This document shows, piece after piece, positions 1 through 12,569 of a stretch of DNA of 64,000 nt. Made by a program: the position numbers and the translations under genes. Numbering within the stretch: the stretch's first letter is position 1; each line of letters begins with the position of its first letter. The notes beneath the pieces were generated by a model. That model was not told the DNA's origin. It saw nothing but the letters and a program-made list of their open reading frames with translations, and ran no database searches. The stretch is from Nothopassalora personata. Its lineage: Eukaryota; Ascomycota; Dothideomycetes; Mycosphaerellales; Mycosphaerellaceae. The stretch is from contig CM066293.1 of the NCBI GenBank assembly GCA_033816765.1, forward strand, positions 4,030,001 to 4,094,000. Reading direction: 5' to 3'.

Positions 1-2039
1 TTATAAGCTAGCTTAACCTATTATAGAGGTCCAAATACTACTAATAGGAGAAGAGTAGACTATAACCTCCTATATAAGATAAGTAGGAGTGTTAAGATAT
101 AGCATCTTAAGGGGAGCTAATAGTTAGGTTATAATCTAATAGCCTAAGGCATCCACGATAACTTAGCTTATCGGAAGACACCTTCTCTCCCCTTTAGCTT
201 AGATAGACATCTAACATAATTAACGCATTAGTTCCTAATATATTGCTACATGCCCTATAGCTATTAGCTAGTTGAAGATTAATCTCTTACTCTACTCCGC
301 TACTAACTACGTATCCTATTAAGGGCTTAACTTAACACCTTTAATATATACTCTTAAATGTTATATAGTAGCAATAATAGCTAGAAGCTCTTTATTAAAG
401 ATGTCGTAGTTCTATTCCGCTATAGTTATTTTCCGGGAGTAATAGGCTACTAGGTGTCTCTACCTATCGTATGTCTATGTTAGATACGCGCCTATTGCTA
501 TATTAGACGTATCGGTCTCGATATAGACTTCCTTACTACTATCGAATAGTCGAAGTGTAGGGGCTAAAGCGCATTATTCCTTAAGTTTCTTAAACGCTTT
601 AATCTGTTTCTTTCCCTATTTCTAGATAACGTCTTTTCTTATAAGCATCGTTATTAGTACTGCTATCTTTACGTAATCCTTAATGAATTTCCGGTTGTAG
701 TTCGCTAGTCTAGGGAATAATTACACGTCCTTAACTATTTTCGGTTCTAGCTATTCTCTAATTAACTATGTTTTCGTAGGGTCGATTATTATCCCTATAG
801 TGCTAATAATAAAGCCTAAGAATTTAACTTCTTTCTTATAGAATTCGTATTTCTCGGGTACTTTCTTAAATCCTAAACGCGTAAGTCGTTCGAATACGTC
901 CTAGACTTATTTTATATAATTCTAAAGGGATCCTTTCGTATAGACTAATATATCGTCTATATAAGCGATAATTTATACATCGAGTAGGTCTCTAAGTGTC
1001 TCGTTAATAAGGTCCTAATAGGATGCCGGTACGTTAGTTAATCCTATTAGTATAACTAAGAATTCGTAAAGTCCGTATCTTATTCTAAAAGCGGTTTTCT
1101 ATTCTTCTCCTTCCGCTATCTGTATAGCGTAGAAGGCATCTCGTAGGTTAATCTTCGTATACTAGTCTAATCCGGTTAATCTATCTTATGCTTCTTCGAT
1201 GTTAGGTAGCGGGTATCGGTTCTTAATTATAATCTCGTTTAACTTCCTATAGTCTTATACGAGTCGTAACTTCCCGTTTATCTTTAGAATAAATATATAT
1301 AGAGTTCCTACACTTAAGGTAGATCTTCTTATCTATCCTTTAGCTAGCTTCTCCTTTAGCTATTCTCGTAGGGTCTATAGCTCTTTCTTAGACATTTAAT
1401 ATAGGGGTCCCTATAGAGGCTCTTTCCCTAGCTAAATGTTTATCTTATAATCCTATAGTTAGTACTTAGTTTAGGCATCCTTACCTCTTTCCTCTTTAAA
1501 GAGTCGCGACTACTTACGATACTCCTTAGGAATACTTAACTCTAAGATATTAGTATCCTTCGATAGTACGTTACTTCTATTACTACTAGTAACTTTATAA
1601 CCCGGCGGCCCTACGCTAGTGTCTATCCCGGTCGAAGGTAGTTCTTCTATCCTTCTAGTCGGCGTAAGCTATATCCTATTTAGCTATTTCCTTACCTTAT
1701 CTACTAGTAAACGCTACTACTACGTAGGCTAAATATTAATAATGTAATCGCATTCCCTAAATGTAAGTACTCCTCTTCTCTACTTAATAACTAGATTATG
1801 CTTTCTTAACTAAGGTATACCTAGTACGATGTTATAACTAGCTATATTAGTAATATCTAAGATAATCTCCTCGTAGTACCGTTAGATAGTAAGTAGTAGC
1901 GGTATCGTCTCGCGCTCTATACTAGGTAAGGATAATCCGTCTATCGCGATTAATATATAAGTAATCTATCTACTTCTCGTAGATTCCGTTACTGTACGAC
2001 CCGCCTACGGGTCTCGTACGTGTCGTTATCGGGGTATAG
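1..2039 (-). mobile_element. Truncated, RIP-mutated chromovirus pol relic
   Basis: Positions about 335-1965 match positions about 29797-31400 of the complete chromovirus further right, in the same minus-strand orientation, so this is a second, more decayed copy of that family or a close relative. It covers part of RNase H, reverse transcriptase and the protease-RT linker. The RT catalytic motif YIDD is still readable on the minus strand near 950-965, with TAG stops around it. Positions 1-330 are equally TA-rich but match nothing else I can see in the window. About 1966-2039 no longer matches and is the left flank of the family E insertion. No LTR is present, and the element is cut by the window edge. 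Confidence 0.75.
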
Positions 2040-2043
2040 GTAG

Positions 2044-2415
2044 TAATGTCTACTAACCACCCTATATAGGCCTATCTAAGTTGTAGTAGTGTAGAGCGGC
2101 GCTTATGTAAGTAGAGGTATTTACCGGTCCCGGGACCGTGAAATCAGGTCACGTGACGAGCAGCGTAGTAGCCGGATAAAATAAGAGGATTGGCGGACCT
2201 AAACCCCTATGCCCTCTACTTAAGAGGTATGAATTAAATTGTTACCTTAATGCTACGCTTACAATGCTTAACTGCGCAGTATATATCTTAATAGCTATAC
2301 TAGTCCCGCTAGCTCACCTAAATGTCTAATTAAACCTAAATGAAATAGGGGCAAGTTAGACCTAAGGAACCCCCCTTCTAAACCTAAGGTTAACATAACT
2401 AATTAGTCGTTAATA
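2044..2415 (-). repeat. Family E LTR, leftmost copy (3' LTR of the broken copy)
   Basis: Starts with TAATGTCTAC on the plus strand and ends in GTTAATA. It is about 20 bases shorter than the other three LTRs because it has one copy instead of two of an internal direct repeat near 2385-2400. It contains the family palindrome (2119-2144) and an intact GTCACGTGAC palindrome (E-box core CACGTG) near 2149. A polypurine tract, GGGGGAGGA on the minus strand, sits just inside at 2416-2427, as expected for a 3' LTR on the minus strand. Confidence 0.85.
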
Positions 2416-2879
2416 TATCCTCCCCCATTACGAACCTGTCCTTAGGTTCTAAAGCAGTAAGCCCGGGCATTATAGGTAGCTTAATTGGTCGCTATAAGCT
2501 AAGGTGGTCTTATAGCAGCATAGTAGCTTACCCTACTATTTAGCTTAACATATAAGATGTTCGGCAGTCCTAGGGCCTACTAGCGACAGTTTATAAAGAT
2601 CGAAAGGATCCTTCTAATAGAGACCGTAATAATGACGTTAATAACCGCGACTCGCATTCATCGTACTACACTAACGTATACTACGAAACTAGCGAGGGAA
2701 TGGACAGCTATGTTAGCATTAATCGAGCGGGCTAGATAGTCGAATAACGTAAACGCCACTTATGAGACAAGTAAGCGTTAGTACTAGCAACCTAATAAAT
2801 CTAAAGACGAATCTACCGCGTAGCTAGAAGGTAAGTTAAGGGAAGATAAGTAACTATAAGAAACAAGTAAGATCTAAGG

Positions 2880-5003
2880 ACTAGAAGCACCTGTACCCGA
2901 AGCATTAGAACTAGAATTAGAACTAGAATTAGAACTAGAATTAGAACTAGAATTAGAACTAGAATTAGAACTAGAATTAGAACTAAAATTAGAACTAGAA
3001 TTAGAACTAGAATCCCATAGGCTATAGCTATAGCCGGAAATCAACTAGAAACTAGGAGCCTATAGACCTACACTAACTACTTAGTTCTACTCATTCTCAC
3101 ATAACTCCTTTGTCTAGACCTACTCGTTGTCGTAGCTAACACTAGTCTTACTAGACGCGTCCCTAAGTAGCTAGTTAGTAAAGTTCCTATAGTAGTTACG
3201 GAAGAAGCTCTTATTACGCCCTTCGCTTATAAAGCACATCTACTCGAGAGTAGTAACTAAGCTAAGCTACTTGTCTATTAATTTCATAGCTCGGACGCGC
3301 TAATTATGCATCTTCTTATAGAAGAGCTCCGAGTCTAGGCGGACCGTAGTATTAAGCTACCTTCTAGCATTAAGGATGACTTTGTTGTCGTTCTAAGACT
3401 TTAAACCCGCTAGGGCATCGGATAGAGAGCTAATGCTACTAAGGTGTACGGCCGTAGGAAAAGGATAGCCGGGTACTAGGCGTCGATACTTAAATCCTAC
3501 AGCGCTCTCACTTAGCGTCTTAAAGTCACGATAGAGGTCTATTACCTAGTGCATGCTCTAGCTTCTCTAGAGTTTAAGATAGTCATCGTCGCGGATCTTG
3601 ATAAAGTAAGGGTTAATCTAACGTAGTGTCCTCTTATGTACGGCCTGCCTTATTAGAACGCCTACAGTAGTTACCCGCATTTGCCTAGCGCTTAGGTCCT
3701 CTCTAAACTAGCTAATGCTATTCTTACTTAGGTAATTCTAGACCCTAACCGAGAAGAAACGCTTAAATCGGCCGTCTTCTATGTAGTCGTTAATCTAGCA
3801 CTACTAGATAAACTCTCTAGCATTCCCTTTCTTATAAAAACCGTGTAAAAACTCCGGCCCACTAGTGCCCTCTAAGTTAAGAGAGTATAGTATGTTAAGC
3901 CGGTTACTAGTCTAGTAGTTTTCAATTTCGAGGTTTAAGTCGACCCTAGCATACTGCACTATAGTGTTCGCGTTACCCCCCTAATAAGCCCTATTAAAGC
4001 TAAAAATCGTAGGCCTAGGGAAGGAGATAAACCGAGTGTAGTGTTAAGGGTGTAGCGCTACTTATAAGAGCTATAGCCCGGGGTCTTGTCGCATAATCTA
4101 TTAGCTTAGAGAATACTACATGTTCTAGTAGACGCCGCCATTACTAACCTTATTCAATTCTCGTAGGTACCATCGGTACACGTCGAATTCTCGACTTATC
4201 ATTTCTCTAACTAATTTAACCCGCGGTGCCAGTTTAGCGTTATTGTACTAGTATAGCATGTTACTATTAATGTAGGTAACGGTGCTATTAAGATCGGCTT
4301 AGTTAGCTTTGTTAATGCCGAATTTGTCGAGGATCTAGTTATAGTTAGTATACGTAACGATACTACTCGTAGTGCCGACTTTACCTCGAACACGGAGGTA
4401 GCTAAGCGGGTTAATAGTCTTCTAACTACGCTTATTAGGGCGAAACCACGACCTATTCTTCACCTTAATAGCTAAAAAACTCTTACCTTTAAAGAGCTAG
4501 TCTTAGACCTTAAGCGCGCGCTTATATAGGGTATTAGCGGTAATACCGGGATTCGTAACAAAGTAGAGGGCCTTATAGTAGAAATCTCGAACATACTAAT
4601 TGCACATTATAGCGCTAACCTTACCATCCCTCTTAAGAACGTCCGAGACAGTATATTCGAGCATCTTAAGGCCCGCTATCCGGTACTTAGGTAGCTAGTT
4701 AATGCTATCTACATTAATCGAGTTTCTAAACTTAATGCTATAGTACCGCTTATTATAGGTGCAGTTAGCGCGCTTAATCCGGAGGGCCTCGTCTTCTTAT
4801 AGGATCTAATCCTTAAAGACTAATACATCCCTAATTATAGCCGAAGGTAATATAGTAAGTATCGGATTGCTATTCTTAGTTAAGGCCGGAGTGGATTGTA
4901 GGGTGCTAACCGGTATACCTAGCGGACTGCCCTCGCGTATAGGTGCGCTATCTAGCGTTCGGTTAGGCGAGGATCGAGTAGGCGTAGTTATACCCTTACC
5001 TAT
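2880..5003 (-). pseudogene. Family E ORF3, C-terminal part, RIP-mutated
   Basis: Read on the minus strand, one frame runs from 5003 to about 2880, interrupted only by TAG and TAA codons. It continues in frame from the ORF3 N-terminal part, as the full unit at 14865-17845 shows. Short readable stretches include KGKSFLAIKVKNR near 4500 and FISFPRPTIFSF near 4000. The end is a Ser/Asn-rich tract encoded by a 12-base tandem repeat. I do not recognise a domain; no RT, integrase, transposase triad or obvious membrane segment is seen. The frame is non-functional here. Confidence 0.6.
2904..3013. repeat. 12-base tandem repeat in ORF3, about nine units
   Basis: About nine copies of TTAGAACTAGAA. The matching place in the full unit (about 14864-14899) has only about three. 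On the minus strand it encodes alternating Ser and Asn. Confidence 0.9.
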
Positions 5004-5397
5004 TATTAACGACTGATTAGTTGTGTTAACCTTAGGTTTAGTTATGTTAACCTTAGGTTTAGAGGGAGGGTTCCTTAGGTCTAACTTGCCCCTATTTTAT
5101 TTAGGTTTAATTAGACATTTAGGTAAGCTAACGGGACTAGTATAGCTATTAAGATATATACTGCGCAGTTAAGCATTGTAAGCGTAGCATTAAGGTAACA
5201 ATTCAATTCATACCTCTCGAGTAGAGGGCATAGGGGTTTAGGGTCCGCCAATCCTCTTGTTTTATCTGGCTACTACGCTACTCGTCACGTGACCTGATTT
5301 CACGGTCCCGGGACCGGTAAATACCTCTACTTATACAAGCGCCGCTCCACACTACTATAACTTAGATAGGCCTACATAGGGTGGTTAGTAGACATTA
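5004..5397 (+). repeat. Family E LTR, 5' LTR of the plus-strand copy
   Basis: Inverted relative to the other three LTRs. In the sense direction it runs from TATTAACGAC to GTAGACATTA, which fits TG...CA ends altered by RIP. It carries two copies of the internal direct repeat of about 20 bases, the GTCACGTGAC palindrome, and the family palindrome at 5297-5322. The internal region begins at 5398. Confidence 0.85.
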
Positions 5398-5460
5398 TTT
5401 TAGTAGTTAATAAGGGGGGGTATTAAGTGTACACCCGGTGGCGTATTAGCATCCAGTTTA

Positions 5461-5600
5461 TAAGGTTAAAATCACGGTTTAAGGTCTAAGGTTCACGGTT
5501 AAGGTTATTACTTAAGGTTAAGGTTCAAGGTTAAGGTTTAAGGTTAAGGTTCACGGTCAAGGTTCACGGTTAAGGTCGACTAAGGTCGAAAACACTTAAG
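5461..5600 (+). repeat. Degenerate AAGGTT repeats in the family E leader
   Basis: Between the 5' LTR and gag there are many copies of AAGGTT/AAGGTC with short interruptions. A shorter version lies on the other strand in the full unit (about 25260-25385). No coding potential is seen. It looks like an untranslated leader built from a hexamer repeat. Confidence 0.75.
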
Positions 5601-5689
5601 GTCTAAGGTATTTAGTAACAATTACGGTCATAAGGTCCTATTAAGCAATAACTAGTATTAGCATATTCTAAAGCAAGTACTACGCAATA

Positions 5690-8600
5690 ATGGATACGGC
5701 TACATTACTAGAAAAACTTAGCACCTTTACCGACATAGGTAGAGGCTACGAACAGCCTATAAACCCTACGAAAATGGAAGGGGTCTATAGGGATTCTATC
5801 CCTTATAAGGGGATAGAGGAATCGGAGGAAGGGGAAACACCTAAATCTAGTAAGGAAGGGAGAAGCGGAACTAGCGCCGCTAAATTAGGTATAGGTGTAG
5901 GAACGAATAGCACAATTGGAATGGATGCTATAACTGCCCTCTTTAGACGATTAGTAGTAGCAATAGAAAACGCTAGCCCTCGCTTTCTACCTCTAGGAGG
6001 TGCTAAGAATCCGTTCTTTAATGGCACTAATGCTACTAAGTTCTAGGAGCGGTTTAGCGACCTAATAGACTAGTATCCGCCTCGGGCATCTATTAAGAAG
6101 GATGATTTCTAGGGCAGGTTTAAGCGCAATTGCGAAACTACTATCCGGTGCGTAGTTATGAGGCTGCCTAGGTAGCTTACTAACAAGGCACGTTTCAGGA
6201 GGGCGTTCTTATTAGAGTTCTTAAGGTTTAACGCCTACTCGATGTTAGGGAGTCGGGAATATCTTAAGGAGATTGTTAGGGCGTAGTAAGGTAAGAGGCC
6301 TAAAGAACAAGATATAAAGGAATTCATCCGCCTGTTTATATCCTTAAGTGACCTAATTGAACCTAAGGATTTGGATAATAGCTCCCGGAGTCGCCTCCTC
6401 CTTTAGGGATTACTAGAGGGAGTCGCGAAAGCGGTCTATAAGGCTTACGGGCTTCACCTAAAGCAACCTAAGAAGTTTAGGGACTTTTAGAGGATTATCG
6501 ATAAAGCTACTAGCATCGTAGATAGTAAGGAGGGATAGAAAGCTATGTATATAGATTTCCCTCTTACTTTACCTTAGCTATACCGCTTAGTCGTGAAGTA
6601 AATGCCGCGCCTTAAGCCTAAGATTAACACGCTTAAGAAGGCTACTTCTACTCCTGTTGTTAATAATGACCTTATCTAGAAGGTAGCTAAAATGAGTATA
6701 CGTGCATACTAGCGCGGTCGCGTCGCGGACGCGGGTACCTTCTACCCGAGCGAGAATTAACGCTCTATATAACCGGAGAGGCACGACCTAGACACTAAAC
6801 TATAGGTTTACGTAATGTAGCGTCCCCTATCGTAGAATCGCGAACAGTCTAAAGCGATGGATAGTTGTTACTACAACTATAGCAGTTCGAAGCACTAGGC
6901 TAGTAACTGTAGGGCGATAAGGTCCTTAATATCTCGGGGCTACGTATACCTCGCCCCGAACAACTAGTAGTATCTAGGGAAGGAAGGCGATCCGCGTCCT
7001 ACTAAGTTTAACTTTCGGAGGGACTATAGTAAACCGAAACTACTCTATATGCTCCCTCTACTCGAAGAACATTATAGGCCGATCGAGTTTAATAACTAGT
7101 ATAAGATTTCTGTACTACGTAAGCAATAGATAGGTAGGGACTACACTAGGGTGATAAAGGTTACGCCTCCTAATCATTCTAAGCCCCCTCCTAACTTTAG
7201 GCATTTAATAGAGTATAGCCCTTAGGACGCACGGTCTAGCTAAATAGAGAAGGCTACTAGTATATATTAGGTCTTATTTGGAGAAAGTGAAGTAGAGTAG
7301 GCGGTTAACTTAGGCGAGCTTAACGAGGTATCTGCCTATCCTATGTAGTCTAATAAAGTAAAAGGGAAGGCACCCGTAGGTATTCTAAAGAATCCGCACC
7401 CGAGGACCCGGTCCTTAGCCTAGGATCTACGAGCCCGAGCTAAGGCTACTAAGAAAGTTCGCCTACAATTAGAATAGGAGATCCGGTAAGCTAAGATTAA
7501 CTAGTAGGAGGTTAAAATGATTAATAAAGTTAGTAGTTAAATGAGCGAAACTTAATTATTAGCTAAATCCGGGGTAACCCTAGGAAGGGGAAATGATGCC
7601 TAAGTGAATAGATTAGGGAACGATGCTAACAAAGGACTGCCTAAGGATATGTCTATTAGTCCCGTGAACGCCCCCTTCGCATAAAGGAAGCGTATATAGA
7701 ATGCTAAGACTATAAGGATTAATAACTACGTCCGACAATATAGTTTAGCTAGTAATAGCCCGGTTATAAAGGAAGAGGGTATTATCTACTAGATTAATTA
7801 GATCCTCTAGATAACGTTTCCTAATGTGAACGCCTAAGATTAGTTTCGATATAGTCGCTAGTTCGAGGCTACCCTCTTCGGTCGCGTTACTAACACCCCC
7901 GCTCTTTAGGAGAAGCTCGCTATAGTACGACGCCTTGTAGGAAAGGACCCTAAGGTTCGCACTAGACAAGTAGTTACCTGTAAAGATAAACCTAAGTATA
8001 ATAAGGAGGTCTTTCGCGAAGATAGTTAGGCCTAGTATGTCGGAGTGTATTTAACTATGCTTTACTCTAAAGGAGCGGTTCCTACTACTAAGCTCTATAA
8101 GGACGTTAAGAAAATCGGGCTCTCTAGTGTCCTTAACAACTTTACTATAGTCCCTAGTCCTTAGGTAGTAGCGGAGTTCGGGATAAATAAGAACTAGATT
8201 AGGTACCTAATTAACGAGGGTTCCGAGGTAAATATCATCGGCTAGAGGAACGCTTATAGATTTAGGTTACCGGTAATATCGAGTACTTAGCTTACCTTTC
8301 GAGGTGCTAGAGGGCGGGCCTAGTTTAAAGGTGTTGTAGGCAATTTAGATGTTTAGGTATTTAGGGTTTACTACTAAATAGACATGTTTATCTCCTCGGA
8401 TCTAAACTCACTAACAATCCTAGGACGTCCGTAGGCCCGTAAGGTGCGACTTACTGCCCGTAACTGCGATAATAGCTTATAGGAGGGGACTATTGCTAGC
8501 CGTAAAGGTAAAAGTGTTATGTTTACTACCCTAGTTAGCTCGGACAGGTGTAAGACCCTTTAAGAACTGTTAAAAGCGTCGGGAAATAGAAGGGTAGGTT

Positions 8601-8690
8601 AAGTTACGGCGCTTAACCTACCGATTTGCTAAAGCCGGATTTAATAAAATTAGTAAGGTTCTCGCACTATCTCGGAGAAACCTCGGACTT
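5690..8690 (+). pseudogene. Family E gag-protease, RIP-mutated
   Basis: The frame opens with ATG at 5690 and stays open for 118 codons. It then continues in the same frame through many TAG stops. At about 6858-6908 a CCHC zinc knuckle (C-x2-C-x4-H-x4-C spacing) is readable with two of its cysteine codons changed to Tyr, as TG-to-TA change predicts. Near 8210-8250 a retropepsin-like motif of type DxGSxVN is seen with its Asp changed to Asn, followed by an ILGRP-like motif near 8415. Gag and protease are therefore in one ORF, separate from pol. It cannot make a functional protein. Confidence 0.75.
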
Positions 8691-8692
8691 TA

Positions 8693-8718
8693 ATTTGCCG
8701 GTCCCGGGACCGGTAAAT
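8693..8718. repeat. Family E palindrome, gag/pol junction (plus copy)
   Basis: A 26-base palindrome with core CCGGTCCCGGGACCGG, perfect except for one base in the left arm. It separates the gag-PR frame from the pol frame. The matching site in the inverted copy is 22147-22172. Confidence 0.9.
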
Positions 8719-8729
8719 AGCTATAGTAA

Positions 8730-11700
8730 GGAAAACGGATACGACTACGACACGACGTATCTATAGGACGACACGACGCATCTATAGGAACCCGGTAAGG
8801 CTCTAACGCCTAGTAACCATTTAGCTTACTTATTAGGATTGCTTAGGACTACTAGAGTAAAGGAACGAGTTACAGAAATTGGAATAGGCGCGTTTAAGGG
8901 AGATTCTATTACTAACGTTTATTCAGTTTAAGGGGATTGGCCTTCCGAGATCCTAAGGCAATCTACATTAAATACTTAGGCACGAAAGTAATAAGTAGAC
9001 TAACATATAGCTAACATTAGGATACCGTAGGTCTTTACGATATATAAGCGTAAGGCGGATAAGAAGAAGCTAGTAGACGCGAGCGTTTACGAACGCCTAG
9101 AATCACGAGTTAAGGGAGATATAGAATAGAAGCGTAGGGCGCTATACCTAGAATCTAAGATGCCTCAAGCACAAGGACCGTTCGATAGGAAGTACTTAAC
9201 TAAGAAATTCTTAAGTATTAAGCGAGGTAGCCGGATCACGCTAGAACGACTTACCTTAATTAAGGTTAGCATTAAGCTATTACTAATAGAAAGGGCCTTA
9301 TTCGATAAGATGCTCTACAACCGGGAGGTAGTCCTTACTTAGGATTTCAGTTACATAAGGCAAATTAGGCACGACGTTATGCCACCTTAGAAGATTAACA
9401 CGGTCCCTTATAGGCTATAGTAGGTACGCCCTATCCGGTTGCACCTAAGTCTTAGGGCAATCGTTAAGCGCATAATTAGAGCCCGGATTAAGAACAACAT
9501 CCTAGAATACTTATAAGGGGCATACTCTAATAGCTAGTTCCTAGTCGTAAAGAAGGTTAATGCCTCTAGAGGCGATGTGCTATATCGGTTAATTAACTTA
9601 GCTATGCTCCTAAACGAGGTTACTATACGCGATGCTAACATTCCACCGGACACGGATAGCTTCTTAGAGGATTTTACCGGTTACCGAGTCGCTTCACTTA
9701 TAGACCTGTTTTTAGGTTATAATTAGATTACTTTAGATGAGTCCTACCGGGACTTAATAGCCTTTATAACCCCTCTTAGCCTAGTACGCAACACGACTCT
9801 ACCTTAAGGGGCTACTAATTCGGTTACTTAGTTTATACGTACGGTAATAAAGATTCTACTTAATTATATCTCGCATCGAGTAAAGCCGTTTCTCGATGAC
9901 ATCGGTATTAAGGGACTAACTAAGGATTATAGGAATGCCGAAGTAGAGCCTAGGTTAAGGAGATAGGTCGTTAAGCACATCGTCTTCCTAGATCTAGTTC
10001 TTACTAACCTGGAGAGAGCTAGTGCGGTGGTTACTAGAGGCAAATCCTAATAGTTATATAGAAAGCTTAAGATTGTTAGGTACGTTACTAGCCCGGATAG
10101 TCGCTATCCTAACCTAAAGGTTATAGCTAAGATCCTAGACTAGCCTACGCCCACCTATATTAAGGAGGTCCGTACCTATGTAGGGCTGTATGTGTACTTC
10201 CGAATATAGATTCCCTAGTTCGTTATTATCGCTCGACTAATGTATAAGCTGCTAAAAAAGGGCGCCGAGTTCACCTAGATAGAGAATAAGCAATTCTCGA
10301 AAGAAGAGGTTACTAGATATCTTATGTAGGCTCTAGCCTTAGTTACCCTCTACTACTTACCTAGTGCTAGGTCTATCTTTATCTTAGTTAATGCTAGCGG
10401 TACTAGATAGGGATGTATCGTTTCTTAAGAATTAATAGACAGCACTCGACGGCGTCACCCGGTACGGTGTAAGAGTAGAATCTAGAACGCGTTAGAATCT
10501 AGATATAATGCTAGCAAGCGGGAATGCCTCGGGGTCCTTAAGGGGCTTAAGAAGATCTAGAGATATATCACTAGCGTTAATTTTGTCCTTAAGGTTAATA
10601 CTAAGACACTTATATAGTAGCTTAACCAGCCGGCTTCGGACCTGCCTAACTCGGTAATGGCCCGGTGGGTCGTATAGATTAGGCTATTTACATTCGAAGT
10701 AAAGCACGTTACGGGAGCTAGGTATACTAGCCTAGATGCCCTATCTCGTAGGCCCTCTACACCTTAGGAACCTAGGGAAGCTAACGAAGACGAAGTCGAC
10801 TAGATGATTAATAATAAGCTATTCGGGTACCCGGAGCCGGTCGATACCTACCTAGTTGAAATCTAGAAAACACGACATCTCGGGGACTAATATTCTAAAA
10901 GCTCTTAGTAACTTACTTAGGTTATAGAAACTAGGACCCGGCCCGATAGTGTTACCCGTATAGAGTACCGGCGACTAGTAAAGAAGAGCGTTAATTTCTT
11001 TATCCGAGACTAATTGCTATTCTTCTAGAAGCGCCGGGGAGTACCGTTATAACTTATAATTAACGATAATAAGGCTTAGAAGGAGATCGTTATAGAATGC
11101 TATAAAAGACACGGTTATCGCAGCGCTAAGGTTGTGTATAACCTTATTTCCGATCGGTATTACTAGGACGGGTGCTTCGCCGATGTCTCTACGTAGGTTC
11201 GAAGTTATACTCCTTATAGGTTTCGCGAAGGCAACTAGCGCGCTAGTAAGCTTCACTTATCGAGCCCTTAGGTTATTAGTAAGAAGTGGTACTCGGACCC
11301 CGTCTAGGTGTATAAAAATGGATACCTCCTAGTTGCGCGCGAAGCACTTAGTAACTAGATCGAGGCTAGAGTAACGAGGGCACCTCCTAGCTCTAAGACG
11401 GTTACTAAGTTTCTATACGAAGATGTCTTCTATAGGCACGGCTACTATACTAAAATTGTGCTTAATAACGCTACGGTTTATACGGCTAAGGTTAAGCGGT
11501 TGCTCGTAGGGCTTAGTGTTCGAAGGATCCGAATATTACCGTACTATCTATAGTCTAATGCTCCGGTCGAGGCTAGATACCGTCCGATTCTTATAGCGTT
11601 AGTAAAGCTTATAAGGAACATATACCGCGGATAGGAGCAATAGGTACCCGCTATATTATAGGCTAATAGGACCACGACCTGTCGTACTACTAGAATAACG

Positions 11701-12420
11701 CTAGCTTAGGTCCTAAATAGCTATCGTACGATTCTACTAATTGAGGTTAAGCACCCGACGTAGGCAAATTACTAATAGGGATCGGTAAGAACGACTAAGG
11801 ACCTACTTGCTATATGTGCGCGTTAACTCTAGGCTCGAGACCTTAGTTTAGAAGAGCTATATGCTCGAAGGAAGCGACTAAGAGAACTTAGTAAGGACTA
11901 CTTTAATTCTTACCGGAATGTTAACTCTATTAGTTTCTAGAAGGGCGACCTTATTATAAGATTCGATAAGCTATATAAGGATAACTTCTTACGCAAGATC
12001 GGTTACCGATAGTAAGGTCTATATCGGGTGTCTAGTGTCTCTAGGGAGTTTAGTACCTATATTCTTAAGGAACTTAATAGTACGCTAATAAAGGGTGTTT
12101 AGGCACGAGAAAACCTTAAGCTAGTTCTAGAGCTTCGCCCGGATAACATAGGAGTACTAGGCTTAGATAATAGGATCGATCTCGTAATAGGGGAGGGAGA
12201 AGTCGCTAATAGCGTCGCTAATAGCGAAGACAGTAGTAATTCGAACGAGATCGAGCCTATCGCCGACGAAGACATGCTACCTATAGGAGTTAACGAAAAG
12301 GGATCGTATCCTAAACCGGAATCTAAGAAGCTATAGGTTAGGCCTTATAACCTTTCTATAGCCGAAATTTTACAGTTTAGTAGGATCAAGGCTAAGAACT
12401 AATTAGTTAGTAATAGCGTA
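8730..12420 (+). pseudogene. Family E pol (RT-RNase H-integrase), RIP-mutated
   Basis: A single frame with TAG/TAA interruptions. RT is recognisable, with FLVVKKVNASRG near 9540 and the catalytic box FLDD intact at 9889-9900. RNase H follows (about 10370-10760), with its first Asp read as Asn, then a SRYNASKRECL-like stretch and DALSRRPS near 10735. The integrase has an HHCC-like zinc region around 11090-11260 and a core that ends in a PYYLQSNAPVE-like segment near 11540-11580. The order RT-RH-IN is that of Ty3/Gypsy elements. No chromodomain is seen at the C terminus. Confidence 0.8.
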
Positions 12421-12543
12421 TAGAGTTTACTTTCCTTAGGCATGTGTTGCACATACCCTTTAGTTTATTAAGCCGATTCGGTTATCTAGACTTCACTTTA
12501 TAGGGTATTCTTACCTTAGTTAGACCTTAGTTAGTAGAGTTAC

Positions 12544-12569
12544 ATTTACCGGTCCCGGGACCGGTAAAT
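12544..12569. repeat. Family E palindrome, pol/ORF3 junction (plus copy)
   Basis: Perfect 26-base palindrome with the same core as at 8693-8718. It lies between pol and the third ORF. Partner in the inverted copy: 18296-18321. Confidence 0.9.

Larger units (their letters stand above)
2044..5003 (-). mobile_element. Family E 3' fragment: end of ORF3 plus 3' LTR
   Basis: Aligns with 13980-16888 of the full unit. It stops at CTAT (5000-5003), exactly where the plus-strand fragment's ORF3 also stops (13976-13979). The two fragments together make one complete element, so this is the displaced tail of the copy whose front is 5004-13979. Confidence 0.85.

Noticed and set aside
4211..4393. Open frame of 60 codons on the minus strand (and its sister at 16114-16341)
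   Set aside because: It lies in a different frame from the long ORF3 reading frame on the same strand and is open only because RIP created few stops there.
2044..5397. A stand-alone DNA transposon with long terminal inverted repeats of about 380 bp
   Set aside because: The inverted ends are LTRs of two differently oriented family E fragments. The internal frame continues into ORF3 of the full unit, and the break coincides with the ATAG target site.
11132..11332. Pairs of small ORFs at 11047-11332 and 19533-19818
   Set aside because: Off-frame or antisense shadows of the integrase part of family E pol; the real frame runs through them with TAG stops.
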